Part shown: piece after piece, positions 8,446 through 17,753 of the stretch
How the letters are laid out: each line of letters starts with the position of its first letter
Position numbering within the stretch: the stretch's first letter is position 1
DNA from: Streptomyces albus subsp. albus
GTDB lineage: Bacteria; Actinomycetota; Actinomycetes; Streptomycetales; Streptomycetaceae
Assembly (NCBI RefSeq): GCF_000719865.1
Contig: NZ_JOID01000022.1
Location: forward strand, 1 to 64,000
DNA length: 64,000 bases
Direction: 5' to 3'
Notes under the pieces: model-generated
Seen by the model: only the letters and a program-made list of their open reading frames with translations
What the model was told of the DNA's origin: nothing
Databases searched by the model: none
Program-made: the position numbers and the translations under genes

Positions 8446-10527
8446 GTGCGTGACATCGATACGACACCTTGGGACAGGACACGCCGAGACGGTGCCATCA
8501 CCACGCCGGACACCACGCCGGACACCGCGCATCCGGCGGCGGAGGCGGCAGATACGGCGGACGCGGCGGACGCAGCCGACGTGCCGGACGACTCCGACGC
8601 CCAAGAGGTCCCGGACACCCCGCACATACCTCCCGCGACCACCGCCCCGGTCACCGGCCGCAACCCCGAGGTGTCCTGGCCCGTCCGGATCTACCGGCGC
8701 TCCGTCCCCGTGCGCCTCAGACGGGCCGTCGTGGCCCGGACGTCCCCCGCCGCGCGGGCCCGCGCCAAGCGGCTGCTCACCACGGTGCCGTCCCCCGGCG
8801 CCCTGGGCGGCCGGATCCGCGCGGCTTACGCGGTGCGCCGCCACCCGGACGCGTTCCGGGGGCCGGACCGGGCGCTGCGCATGGTCGGCGGCGCACCGAG
8901 AGCCGTGCTCGTCACGCCCGACCCGACCCCGCTCGGGGCGCGCAACGCGAACTCGGCCCGGGTCCGCGAGGCCCTCGACGCGGCCGGGGTCGACCACTTC
9001 TGCGTCCGGGGCCGCCGGGACACCTGCGCGGTCGTCGCCGTCGCGGCCGCCGACCGCCCGCGCGCCCACCGCGCCCTGGCGCGCGCCTGCGCCGCCGCCC
9101 CGGGCTACGTCACCGCCGTGGAAGCGGGGGAGCGCCTGCGGCGCACCGCCCCCGGCTTCCGCGCCGCGACCTGGCGCGCGGTCGCGGAGGCCGACGTCAT
9201 CCGGCTGACTTGGTACCACGGCGACCCGCGGGGCCGCGTCGTCCTCGGGCCCAAGTACGGCTGCGACGTGGAGTTCTGGGCCGCCGGCGAGGAGAGCGGG
9301 GCCACCCTGACCGCGCCGCGCCACAACCGGACCGCCGAAGTGGTGCCCCGCGCGGACACCCCCGTCGAGGTCTCCGAATCCCTCTTCACCGCGCTCGCCC
9401 CACCGGCGCGGCCGCTGCCGCCGGTGCGCACCCGCAGGGAGTTCGCCCGGCCGGCCCCCGAGGACGTCCGCTTCCCGGTGGACGCCGTCTACACCTGGGT
9501 CGACGGCCACGACCCCGCATGGCTCGCCCGCCGCGCACGGGCCGCCGGGCACGCCTACCACGAGGAGTCCGCCAACGCCGCCCGCTACGCCAGCCGGGAC
9601 GAACTGCGCTACTCCCTGCGCTCCCTGCACCTCTACGCCCCGTGGGTGCGGAACGTCTACCTCGTCACCGACCACCAGGTGCCGTCCTGGCTGGACGGCG
9701 AGGTGCCGGGGCTGCGGATCGTCGACCACCGGGAGATCTTCGGCGACCCCGGGCTGCTGCCCACCTTCAACTCCCACGCCATCGAGAGCCAGTTGCACCA
9801 CATCGACGGCCTGTCGGAACACTTCCTCTACTTCAACGACGACGTCTTCCTCGGCCGCCCCACCCGCCCGCAGGACTTCTTCCACGCCAACGGACTCACC
9901 CGGTTCTTTCCCTCGCCGGCGCTGATCCCGCCCGGCGCCCCTACCGAGCGCGACGTCCCCGTCTCCGCGGCGGGCAAGAACAACCGGACGCTGATCGAGG
10001 AGATCTCCTCCACGTTGATCAGCCACAAGATGAAGCACACCCCGCACGCGCTGCGGCGCTCCGTCCTGTACGAGATCGAGGAGCGCTTCCCGGAGCGGCA
10101 CCGCGCCACCGCGAGCCGGCCCTTCCGCGGCCTCGACGACCTGTCGGTTGTCTCCTCCCTCCACCACTACTACGCGTTCCTCACCGCGCGGGCCGTGCCG
10201 GGGCAGCTCCGCTACGCGTACCTCGACATCTCCGACCCGGCAGTGGGGGTGCGGCTGGACCGGCTGCTGGCGCGGCGGGACCGGACCGTCTTCTGCCTCA
10301 ACGACACCGTGTCCGGCGAGGAGGACGTGGAGGCGCAGCGGGCGCTGCTCACCCCGTTCCTGGAGGCGTACTTCCCGGTCCCGGGACCGTACGAGTACGG
10401 GGCGGGCGCGGCCGGAGCCCGGGCCGGGCGCCGGGCCCGGGCCGGGCAGGACGCCGACACCGGGCACGCGTACGCGGCGGAGGCCGCGCGCAGGGCGGAC
10501 CACACGGCGGGCGGCCGCGTGGCGTGA
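8446..10527 (+). CDS. stealth family polysaccharide phosphotransferase
   Basis: A 693-residue protein. GTG 8446 is preferred because GGGGAG lies 9 bases upstream. The N-terminal half (about 1-340) is Asp/Pro-rich and then an unassigned domain. The C-terminal half carries stealth conserved regions in order: CR1 [17 protein letters not shown] (from about residue 344), CR2 [21 protein letters not shown] through [18 protein letters not shown]3 around [17 protein letters not shown] and [19 protein letters not shown], and CR4 near VFCLNDT. The family transfers hexose-1-phosphates onto capsular or surface glycans, so this enzyme probably decorates a cell-surface polymer. No other glycan genes are adjacent. 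The repeats on both sides suggest that it is a discrete cassette. Confidence 0.85.
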   Translation: MRDIDTTPWDRTRRDGAITTPDTTPDTAHPAAEAADTADAADAADVPDDSDAQEVPDTPHIPPATTAPVTGRNPEVSWPVRIYRRSVPVRLRRAVVARTSPAARARAKRLLTTVPSPGALGGRIRAAYAVRRHPDAFRGPDRALRMVGGAPRAVLVTPDPTPLGARNANSARVREALDAAGVDHFCVRGRRDTCAVVAVAAADRPRAHRALARACAAAPGYVTAVEAGERLRRTAPGFRAATWRAVAEADVIRLTWYHGDPRGRVVLGPKYGCDVEFWAAGEESGATLTAPRHNRTAEVVPRADTPVEVSESLFTALAPPARPLPPVRTRREFARPAPEDVRFPVDAVYTWVDGHDPAWLARRARAAGHAYHEESANAARYASRDELRYSLRSLHLYAPWVRNVYLVTDHQVPSWLDGEVPGLRIVDHREIFGDPGLLPTFNSHAIESQLHHIDGLSEHFLYFNDDVFLGRPTRPQDFFHANGLTRFFPSPALIPPGAPTERDVPVSAAGKNNRTLIEEISSTLISHKMKHTPHALRRSVLYEIEERFPERHRATASRPFRGLDDLSVVSSLHHYYAFLTARAVPGQLRYAYLDISDPAVGVRLDRLLARRDRTVFCLNDTVSGEEDVEAQRALLTPFLEAYFPVPGPYEYGAGAAGARAGRRARAGQDADTGHAYAAEAARRADHTAGGRVA

Positions 10528-10626
10528 CGGCGCCTCGACGGGCCGGCCCCGCCGTGCGGTGTGGCCGCCGACCCGCGGCCGTGCGGTGTGCCGCGCGGGC
10601 AAGTCCCAACCGGCTCTCCCGGAGGG

Positions 10627-10804
10627 CCGGTCGGCCCTGTCGGCGGGCGCCGGGGCGTGGTGTCCTGAGGACGGCACCGAGGGAAGCGCCGGGCACGGAG
10701 AAGCGGAGCGGAGTCCGCGCACCGTGCGATCAGGGCCCGCGAGAAGCGGACAGCTCCCCGGCGGCCCGTGTACCCAGCGGTCCCCCCCGTCCGCTGGGTA
10801 CACG
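10627..10804. repeat. direct repeat copy B with 13-bp hairpin, downstream of stealth gene
   Basis: Second copy of the segment at 7935-8109. The hairpin arms gtgtacccagcgg (10768-10780) and ccgctgggtacac (10791-10803) are identical to copy A, with a 10-base loop. It sits 100 bases past the stealth stop, between convergent genes. The remaining bases of the 10528-11044 gap show no gene. Confidence 0.8.
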
Positions 10805-11044
10805 TCTTCCCGCCTGCGGATCGGCGGCTCGCGCCCCTGCCGGGCGCCGGTCCACGGGCCGCTGCCCGCTGCTTGCCCGGACCTTGCCCCTCGGCGAGAG
10901 GCCGCGCCGGGGAATGACCCCTGTCGCGCCATGCGCTCCGATGCTGAGCGGGCCGGGTCACGGGCCGGTCGGCCGACGGGTGTGAGGGCCGGGGCGATTG
11001 CCCCGGCCCTCGGTTCGTTCGCCGGCCCGATCAGCCGTTCCCGG

Positions 11045-11764
11045 TCAGCCGAGCCAGCGGTTGAACGCCGCCAGGTGGCGTTCCGAGCCGGACAGCAGGT
11101 TCTCGTAGACCTGCTGGGCGTCGGGGGCGTCGTCGAGTCCGGGGATGGCCTTGGTGAGGCCCTCGATGTCCTCGGTCTCCACCGTGACGCCGGCCTTGAG
11201 GGCGCCCTCCTCGTTCTTCTCGCCCTGCGCGAGCAGGCGGTCGTACGTCGCCTGGACCGTCTTGTCGGCGAACTCGCCCGCAGCCTTGCCCGTGGTCGGG
11301 TCGGCCACGTCGTAGCGGTCGAGCAGCGTCCGGACGGCTTCGAGGTGGTTCGTCTCGGACGCGGCGATCCGGTCGAAGACCCGGGTGTCGTACTTCTCGC
11401 CGAAGGCCGTGTACAGGTCGTGCGCGAGCTTCTCCTCTTCGGCCGCCCAGGCGAGGTTCTCCTTCTGCTCCTCGGTCAGGGTGCCCTGGTCCGCGGTCAC
11501 GGAACCGGCCCCGAGGCACGATCCGTCCCGCATCCCCATGCCCTGGCTGCCCTGCCTCTTCTCCATGCCCTGGCCCATGCCCATGCCCTGGCCCGATCCC
11601 GGGCCGCCCTGGTGCCGCGGGCCCGGCTGCGCGTTCTGCGAGGTGGTTCCGCCGGACGCGCCCGGTCCGTCGTTCGCCGCGGCGATCACCGGCCCGGCGG
11701 CCAGGGTGCCACCGATCACGACCGCACCGGCGACGGCGGTGGCGAGCTTGACGCTGCGCTTCAT
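11045..11764 (-). CDS. secreted DUF2202 (ferritin-like) protein with Met-rich linker
   Basis: A 239-residue protein starting at ATG 11764. It has an N-terminal signal peptide (MKRSVKLATAVAGAVVIGGTLAAGPVIAA), a Gly/Gln/Met-rich linker with GMGMGQGMEK and GMGMRDGS motifs, and then an all-helical domain typical of DUF2202: LTEEQKENLAWAAEEEKLAHDLY, FGEKYDTRVFDRIAASETNHLEAVRTLLDRY, and ERHLAAFNRWL. The Glu/His positions (EEEKLAHD, ASETNHLEA) resemble a ferritin-like di-metal four-helix bundle. Metal binding or redox handling outside the cell is inferred from this and from the Met-rich linker, which fits copper. The gene is divergent from the two-component system at 11962, whose sensor loop is also Met-rich. 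The biochemical role of the family is not established. Confidence 0.82.
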   Translation of the reverse strand: MKRSVKLATAVAGAVVIGGTLAAGPVIAAANDGPGASGGTTSQNAQPGPRHQGGPGSGQGMGMGQGMEKRQGSQGMGMRDGSCLGAGSVTADQGTLTEEQKENLAWAAEEEKLAHDLYTAFGEKYDTRVFDRIAASETNHLEAVRTLLDRYDVADPTTGKAAGEFADKTVQATYDRLLAQGEKNEEGALKAGVTVETEDIEGLTKAIPGLDDAPDAQQVYENLLSGSERHLAAFNRWLG

Positions 11765-11961
11765 GGCGTTCCTCCTCGGATCTCCGGTGGCGGAACCCTT
11801 CCGTCCCGGTGATCCCACCGTCGTCCCGGGCGCGGCAGACGGTGTGGCGGCGCCATGGAGACGGTATGGAGACGGGGATCGCGGCGCCGGGGCCGCCAAG
11901 TGGCGGAGGGAGGGTCGTTCGGCCCTGGCAGCCCGGGGAGGCGGGACGTATACGTGGGGCC

Positions 11962-12657
11962 ATGGCCACCACTGTGCTCGTCGTCGAGGACGAGAAGGAG
12001 ATCCGCGAGCTGCTGCGCCGCTACATGGAGCGCGCCGGGTACGCGGTCGTGACGACCGGATCCGGCGCCGAGGCGATCCGCCTCCTCGGCGAAAGGGGCG
12101 TCGACATCGCCGTGCTGGACCTCGGGCTTCCCGACGTCGACGGCAGTGAGGTGCTGCGCGAGGCCAGGGAGCGGGGCGGCACCCCGGTGGTCGTGCTCAC
12201 CGCGCGCGACGCGGTGGAGGACCGCATCCGCGGGCTCCGGCTGGGCGCCGACGACTACGTCACCAAGCCGTTCAGCCCCACCGAGGTCGTGCTGCGGGTG
12301 CAGGCCGTGCTCAGCCGGGCCCGGCACGAGAGCGGCCGGTCCGACGCGGCGGCCTCGTACGGACACGGGCGCCTGGTGATCGACGAGGACCGGCACGAGG
12401 CGCAGATGGACGGCGTCAAGGTGGAGCTGACCCCCACCGAGTGGGGGCTGCTGACCGCCCTGGCCTCCGTCCCCGGCCGGGTGTACTCGCGCTACGAGCT
12501 GGTCAACCGGGTGCGCGGCTATGAGTTCTCCGGGTACGAGCGCACGATCGACTCGCATGTGAAGAACCTCCGGCACAAGCTCGGGGCCGCCGGCACGGAG
12601 GTCGTGGAGACGGTCACGGGGGTCGGGTACCGGCTGGGGCTGAGACGTGACACCTGA
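11962..12657 (+). CDS. OmpR/PhoB-family response regulator
   Basis: A 231-residue protein from ATG 11962. The receiver domain shows VLVVEDEKE, the phospho-acceptor Asp53 in AVLDLGLPDVDG, the T in VVLTARD, and K in DDYVTKPFSP. The C-terminal winged helix (LTPTEWGLLTALASVPGRVYSRYELVNRV, DSHVKNLRHKLG, VETVTGVGYRL) binds DNA. Its stop overlaps the start of the histidine kinase by 11 bases, so the pair is co-translated. Genes on both sides are copper-related or Met-rich, so this regulator may control them. Confidence 0.93.
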   Translation: MATTVLVVEDEKEIRELLRRYMERAGYAVVTTGSGAEAIRLLGERGVDIAVLDLGLPDVDGSEVLREARERGGTPVVVLTARDAVEDRIRGLRLGADDYVTKPFSPTEVVLRVQAVLSRARHESGRSDAAASYGHGRLVIDEDRHEAQMDGVKVELTPTEWGLLTALASVPGRVYSRYELVNRVRGYEFSGYERTIDSHVKNLRHKLGAAGTEVVETVTGVGYRLGLRRDT

Positions 12658-14395
12658 CGCGGAGCGGGGGGCGGAGCCGGAGCCCTGGCCGGGGCCCGTG
12701 CCCCGGCCTGGTTCGGCTCCCGTCTCCGGGGCCGGGGACGGCGGGGCCGGGGCTGCGTCCGGGCCGGGGCACGGTTCGGCCCGTGTGTCCGGGGCCGGGC
12801 ACGACGGTGGTGGGTCTGCTCCCATGCGGGGACACGGTTCGGCCCCTGTTTCCGGGGACGAGCTCGGCGGGGCCGGGCCCGGGTCTGGGTCCGGGGCCCG
12901 GCCCGCGGCCGGCGGCGCCGCCCGGTCCGGGAAGGGCGGCGGCCGGGGTGCCGGACCGCTCGGGCGGCGGCTGTTCGCCGCCTTCGCCGTCGTCGCGCTG
13001 GCCTCGATCGCCCTGCTCACGGCCGCCGCCCTCATCGGCACGGAGCGGGGCATCGGCACCGCACGCCAGGCGGACCGGCAGCGGGTCGCCGACCGGGTGG
13101 CCGACGCCGCCGCCGACGCCTACCGCCGCGCGGGCGGCTGGGAGGGCGCCGACCTCGGCCCCGCCCGCACCATCGCCCTCGGCGCCGAAGCGGTGCTGAC
13201 CGTACGGGACGCCGACGGCCGCGTGGTGCTGTCCCCGGGCGGACGCGGCGGGGGCCGCGGAGCGGGCTCCGGCAGTCACATGGACGGCGCGGGCATGGAC
13301 GGCGCGGGCATGGACGGCGCGGGCATGGACAGTGCGGGTACGCCGGGGCCCGGGCCCTTCTCCGGCCGGGCCGTCACCGCCGACGTCCGGGCGGACGGCC
13401 GCACCGTCGGCTCCGTCCATCTCGGCTTTCCCACTGTGAGCGGGACGGAGGGCCGGGACATCGCCTGGGGCTGGATCGCTGCCGCCGCGCTCGGCGCCCT
13501 CGCTCTCGCCCTGGCCGTCAGCTGGTACGTCACCCGCCGGCTCACCGGCCCGGTCGTCCGCGTCGCGCGCACCGCCCGGGCCCTCGCCGCCGGGGACCAC
13601 ACCGCCCGCTCCCGGGTGGACGCGCCGGGTGAACTGGGGGAGCTTTCCCGGGCGTTCGACACCATGGCCGACGACGTCACCCGCGCCGAGCTGGCCCGGC
13701 GCCGGCTGGCCGCCGACGTCGCCCACGAACTCCGCACCCCGCTCGCCGCCCTCCAGGCCGGTCTGGAGGAGCTCCGCGACGGCTACGCCGACCCCGCGCC
13801 CGAACGGCTGGCCGCCCTCCACGACCAGACACTGCGCCTCGGCCGCATCGTCGGCGACCTCGCCGCACTCTCCGCCGCCGAATCCGCCCGGCTCTCCCTG
13901 CGCCGGACCACCCTGGACCTCACCGGACTGATGCTCGGCGCCGTCCGCGACCGCGAGCCCGAACTGCGCGCCGCCGGCCTCACCGTGCGGACCCGACCGC
14001 CCGCCGGGCCGCTGCCCGTCCACGCCGACGGCGACCGGATCCACCAGGCGCTGGGCAACCTGCTCAGCAACACCGCCCGCTACTGCCGCCCCGGCGACAC
14101 GGTGACCGTCACCGCGCGGGCCGAGCCCCGCGACGGCGCTGTGGACGGCACGGCGGTGATCGAGGTCGCCGACGACGGCCCGGGCATCCCCGCCGCCGAA
14201 CTGCCGCACGTCTTCGACCGGTTGTGGCGGGGAAGCGCCGCGCGGGATGTCGGCGGGAGCGGGATCGGCCTGGCCGTCGTCAAGGAACTGGTCACCGCAC
14301 ACGGCGGCACCGTGGAGGCGGCCTCGGGCCCGGAGGGCGGCACCCGCGTCACGGTCCGGCTCCCGGCGGCCCCGCCGGGGACGGCGCGGAGCTGA
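12647..14395 (+). CDS. sensor histidine kinase with Met-Asp-Gly repeat in the sensor loop
   Basis: A 582-residue membrane kinase from GTG 12647. An unusually long N-terminal tail (about 105 residues, Gly/Pro/Ser/His-rich with imperfect repeats) precedes TM1 (about 109-132). The extracytoplasmic loop contains four near-perfect 15-base repeats giving (M-D-G-A-G)x3 and MDSAG at residues 212-231. TM2 (272-295) leads into HAMP, the H-box DVAHELRTPL (His360) and an HATPase domain (NLLSNTARY, DDGPGIP, GGSGIGLAVVKEL). It is a CusS/EnvZ-type kinase. The Met-rich loop and the neighbouring CopCD and YcnI genes suggest copper or another soft metal as signal; this is inference. The start could be further downstream, nearer TM1. 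Confidence 0.9.
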   Translation: MTPDAERGAEPEPWPGPVPRPGSAPVSGAGDGGAGAASGPGHGSARVSGAGHDGGGSAPMRGHGSAPVSGDELGGAGPGSGSGARPAAGGAARSGKGGGRGAGPLGRRLFAAFAVVALASIALLTAAALIGTERGIGTARQADRQRVADRVADAAADAYRRAGGWEGADLGPARTIALGAEAVLTVRDADGRVVLSPGGRGGGRGAGSGSHMDGAGMDGAGMDGAGMDSAGTPGPGPFSGRAVTADVRADGRTVGSVHLGFPTVSGTEGRDIAWGWIAAAALGALALALAVSWYVTRRLTGPVVRVARTARALAAGDHTARSRVDAPGELGELSRAFDTMADDVTRAELARRRLAADVAHELRTPLAALQAGLEELRDGYADPAPERLAALHDQTLRLGRIVGDLAALSAAESARLSLRRTTLDLTGLMLGAVRDREPELRAAGLTVRTRPPAGPLPVHADGDRIHQALGNLLSNTARYCRPGDTVTVTARAEPRDGAVDGTAVIEVADDGPGIPAAELPHVFDRLWRGSAARDVGGSGIGLAVVKELVTAHGGTVEAASGPEGGTRVTVRLPAAPPGTARS

Positions 14396-14545
14396 GCCCG
14401 CCCTGTGCCGCCGGGGCCCGTCGACGGCGTCCTCGGCGTACCGTGGCGGCACCCGGAGGTGCCGGGACGGCCGCCGGATCGGCTGTCGCGCGCCCGGGCG
14501 CGGCCCCCGGTCCCGTCCGTACGCTCATCCGCTGACCGCCCGCGC

Positions 14546-17434
14546 TCAGCCCGTCCCGCCCTCCGGCGCCGTCCCCGGAGCCGGGCGGACCTCCACGGTG
14601 GTCTTCTTGGTGACCTGGTCGAACTCGGAGGTGCGCACGGTGACGGCCATGGTCCACTCGCCGGGCAGGGGCAGTTGGACGTCGTCGTTGAGCCAGTAGC
14701 CGCCGGCGTCCTCCAGGCGCGCCTCCAGCGGGCCGATGCCCTTCTCCTCCAGCGTGAAGGAGACACGCACCTCCGGAACGCCCACGAGACCTCCGTTCGC
14801 GAGGACGAGCACCTGCACCCGGTTGGTGCCGACGCGCGCGGGATCGACGGTGACGTTCGCGACGGTCTCCACCCCCGGCTCCCCGGCCTCCGCGCCGCCG
14901 CTCAGCGGTACGTCCACAACGGCGACCGCCGCGCCCCGGGCGGCGATCTCCTGGCTGGCGTCGAGGACCGCGCGGGCGGGCTGGGTGCCGGTCAGTACCA
15001 CGGTGACGGCCAGGATCGCGGCACCGATGGCGAGTTCGGCGATCACGGAGCGGCGCAGGCCCTCCCGGACCGGGCCGTCGCCGCCGGGGGACGGCGGGAC
15101 GTCGCCGGGCGCGGAGAGGGGGGAGACGGGGGAGCCGTGCGGGACAGGGCTTCCGGTGCCGGCGTTCGCGGCGGTCTTGTCCGGTGTGCCCTCGCCTTCA
15201 GTGCCCTTGCCTTCCGTACCCGCGCCTTCTGTTCCCTCGTCTTCCGGGCCGTCGTCTGCCGTGCCGTCGGTCCGCGCGGCGTTCGCCGGGGTGCTGTTCC
15301 CCGGGCCGCCGTCTCCCCGGGTGGGGCCGGCCGGTGGGGAGGGAGGCTCTCCGGAGCCCGCGGATGCGGCTCCCGCTCCCGCCCCCGCACCCACGGCCAC
15401 CGGCTCGGGCCTCCGCTCTGATACCCGTGCCGGCTCCGCGCCCTGCTCCGCGTCCTGTTCCGGTTCGTGCTCCGACACGGGCTCCGGCTTCCGGGAGGAC
15501 AGCGGCACGGGGGCGGTCGCCGGCGCGGCCGGCCGGCGCAGCCGCGCGGTCAGCCGGCGCGAGGCGGCCGCCACGACCAGCAGGAGCAGCACGACGACCG
15601 CCTTCGTGAGCAGCAGCTTGCCGAAGAAGGTGGTCAGCAGCAGATCCCAGGCGCCGACCTGGCGCCAGGACTGGACGAGACCGGTCAGGACCAGGACGCA
15701 CACCGAGACGAACGCGACCGTGGAGAAGCGCCCGGCCGCGCGCGCGTCCCCGGTGTCCTGCCCGCCCCCGGCCGGCGACCCGGCGCCACGCCGGAGGACG
15801 GTGGCGGAGAGCGCCGCCAGTCCGCCCGCCCACACGGCCATCGCCACCAGGTGCAGACCGGCCACGGTGATGGCGAGCGGGGCCTGCGGGCCGACCGAGG
15901 CGTGCTCGACCGTCACCCAGGTCGCGGCCAGCCCGGCCGTCAGCAGGGCCGCCGTCACGAGGACGGGAGCGGACGGGCGCCGGTTCCGCGGCGGCCCGTC
16001 GGCGGCGTGCTCGACCGTGCCATCCGCCGCACCGTCAGGAGCCAGGTCCGGCCGGGCGCTGCCGTCGCCGGACGTCCGCGCCGCCGTCCTCGCCGTCCCG
16101 CCGCGGAAACCGGCGGCGGGCAGCGCCAGGCAGGCGCCGGCCACCGCGAGCAGCAGCAGCCGGATCAACAGGGCGGTGCCCGGGCGGGTGCCGAAGGTCG
16201 CCGGCAGCGCCGACAGGTCGAGGGCCCGCAGCGGGCCGTCGCCGTTCTGGTACGGGCCGCGGAGCAGGATCAGCGCGACGGTGGACAGCACCAGGGCCGA
16301 CCAGCCCGCGGCCACCAGCCGCCGCAGCGGGCGCGGCACCGGGCGCCGCGGCAGGCACAGCAGTGCGAAGGCGCAGCCGCCGACGAGCAGGGCCAGCCCC
16401 GCGTAGGCGCCGTAGCGGGCGAGGCCGTACAGCCGTTCCGTCGTCTTGTTCCCCGCCGTGTCGGAGGGAATGACGGCGGCCGTCCCGGACGGCTCGCCGA
16501 TGGAGAAGGTGAACGCGCCGGAGGCGGGGTGGCTGTCGGCGGACACCACATGCCAGGCCACGGTGTACGTGCCGTGGGCGAGGCCGTCGCGGAGGCCGAT
16601 CCGGATCGCGGTGCCGTCGTTCCCGACGTGCCGCGGATCCCCCTTCGCCACCTGGGTGTTGGAGGGGGAGATGACGCGGATCGTGCGGTTCGTCAGGCTC
16701 ACCTTCTCCGTGAAGGTGAGGGTCACGTGCCGTGGGGCCGTTTCGAGCACCGTGTCCCCGGCCGGATCGGCGGACCGGAGCGCGGCGTGCGCGGACGCGG
16801 GGCCGGCGCCGCCGAGCAGCACCGCGAGGACCGTGCCGACCAGGACCAGCAGGGCGGACAACCGCCGGGCGCGGGACCGGGTGCCGGCCGGGGTGATCGC
16901 CGAGGACGGGGTGACGGCGCGGACCGGCCGCGTCACACGGGCACGGAAGGGCCGTTCCGCCGCGCGGGCACGGCCGGTCCGTTGTGCCGCGCGGGCACTG
17001 TCGCTCCGTTGCGCCGCGCGGGCACCATGCGCCGGTGCGACCGTACGGGCCGGGCCGGTGCCTGCCGCTGCGGGCGAGGCGACGGCGCGGTCCGGCCCCG
17101 CCGCGCGGGCCCGGCCGGTCGGTCCCGCCACACGGGCACCACGGGCCGGTGCCGCCGCACGGGTTCGGCCTGTGACCGCCGTAGCCCGGGTCCCGCCCGC
17201 GCCTGCTGTCGTGCGGGAGTCGCGGGCCCTTGCCGTGGCGCGGGCGTCGTGGGCCCCCGCCGTCGCACCGGTGCCGTTGGCCCCCGGCGTCGTACGGGTG
17301 CCGCCGCCCGTCCGTAGCGCCCTGCGGGCAGGGGCTGTTGCGGGGGAGGCGCCTGCCACCGGGGGCGCACCGCCGTGTGCCCGCCGCCACCCACCGAGAT
17401 TCTCGCTCACGCCGCTCTCTCCGTTTCTCGCCAC
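14546..17434 (-). CDS. CopC-CopD fusion, copper resistance/import protein
   Basis: 962 residues if GTG 17434 is the start; the first ~185 residues are a low-complexity Ala/Arg/Thr/Gly tail made of degenerate repeats, so the true start may be downstream (GTG 17410 or later). A signal peptide (LLVLVGTVLAVLLGGAGPASA) ends before mature His216, the N-terminal copper ligand expected of CopC. CopC follows (HAALRSADPAG, VTLTFTEKV, WHVVSADSHPASGAFTFSIG, whose Asp and His complete the Cu(II) site). Then come about eight CopD membrane segments, interrupted by a ~150-residue cytoplasmic low-complexity insert (repeats of GTEG), and a C-terminal extracellular YtkA-like beta domain. It moves copper at the membrane. 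It converges on the histidine kinase gene. Confidence 0.88.
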   Translation of the reverse strand: MARNGESGVSENLGGWRRAHGGAPPVAGASPATAPARRALRTGGGTRTTPGANGTGATAGAHDARATARARDSRTTAGAGGTRATAVTGRTRAAAPARGARVAGPTGRARAAGPDRAVASPAAAGTGPARTVAPAHGARAAQRSDSARAAQRTGRARAAERPFRARVTRPVRAVTPSSAITPAGTRSRARRLSALLVLVGTVLAVLLGGAGPASAHAALRSADPAGDTVLETAPRHVTLTFTEKVSLTNRTIRVISPSNTQVAKGDPRHVGNDGTAIRIGLRDGLAHGTYTVAWHVVSADSHPASGAFTFSIGEPSGTAAVIPSDTAGNKTTERLYGLARYGAYAGLALLVGGCAFALLCLPRRPVPRPLRRLVAAGWSALVLSTVALILLRGPYQNGDGPLRALDLSALPATFGTRPGTALLIRLLLLAVAGACLALPAAGFRGGTARTAARTSGDGSARPDLAPDGAADGTVEHAADGPPRNRRPSAPVLVTAALLTAGLAATWVTVEHASVGPQAPLAITVAGLHLVAMAVWAGGLAALSATVLRRGAGSPAGGGQDTGDARAAGRFSTVAFVSVCVLVLTGLVQSWRQVGAWDLLLTTFFGKLLLTKAVVVLLLLVVAAASRRLTARLRRPAAPATAPVPLSSRKPEPVSEHEPEQDAEQGAEPARVSERRPEPVAVGAGAGAGAASAGSGEPPSPPAGPTRGDGGPGNSTPANAARTDGTADDGPEDEGTEGAGTEGKGTEGEGTPDKTAANAGTGSPVPHGSPVSPLSAPGDVPPSPGGDGPVREGLRRSVIAELAIGAAILAVTVVLTGTQPARAVLDASQEIAARGAAVAVVDVPLSGGAEAGEPGVETVANVTVDPARVGTNRVQVLVLANGGLVGVPEVRVSFTLEEKGIGPLEARLEDAGGYWLNDDVQLPLPGEWTMAVTVRTSEFDQVTKKTTVEVRPAPGTAPEGGTG

Positions 17435-17695
17435 ATCCCGGCAGCCGTCCCGGGCGCCGCCCCCGGCCGCCCCCGGCCGTCCCGCGTCCTCGCCGGCCCC
17501 GCCCGGTCCGCCCGGTCCGCCCGGTCCTCAGGGGCCGGAAACGGGGTTCGGGACCGGGGTTGGGCTCCGGGGCCGGGCTCGCGGGTCGGGCTCGGGTTCT
17601 GTGACGAGTACGTGGCGGGGACGCCGGATGCTCAGCGAGAATGCCAAGTGACACCGGACGGGTTGAACGGCCGCCGCCCGGCCGCCGTATCCCTT

Positions 17696-17735
17696 TCGGC
17701 GCACGATCCCCCGACTCGGCGCACGATCCCCCGAC
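17696..17735. repeat. 20-bp perfect tandem duplication in the copCD upstream region
   Basis: Two adjacent identical 20-base units (tcggcgcacgatcccccgac) lie in the 319-base divergent gap between the CopCD gene and the membrane-protein gene. A shorter gcccggtcc triple repeat lies at about 17510-17537. The 20-bp pair could be a regulator site; nothing else is evident in the gap. Confidence 0.7.
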
Positions 17736-17753
17736 CCGCGGAGCGAGTGACAC

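Noticed and set aside
8296..10932. 878-residue minus-strand frame over the stealth gene
   Set aside because: Antisense to stealth CR1-CR4. Similar peptides from the two direct repeats come from base-level similarity and not from a protein family.
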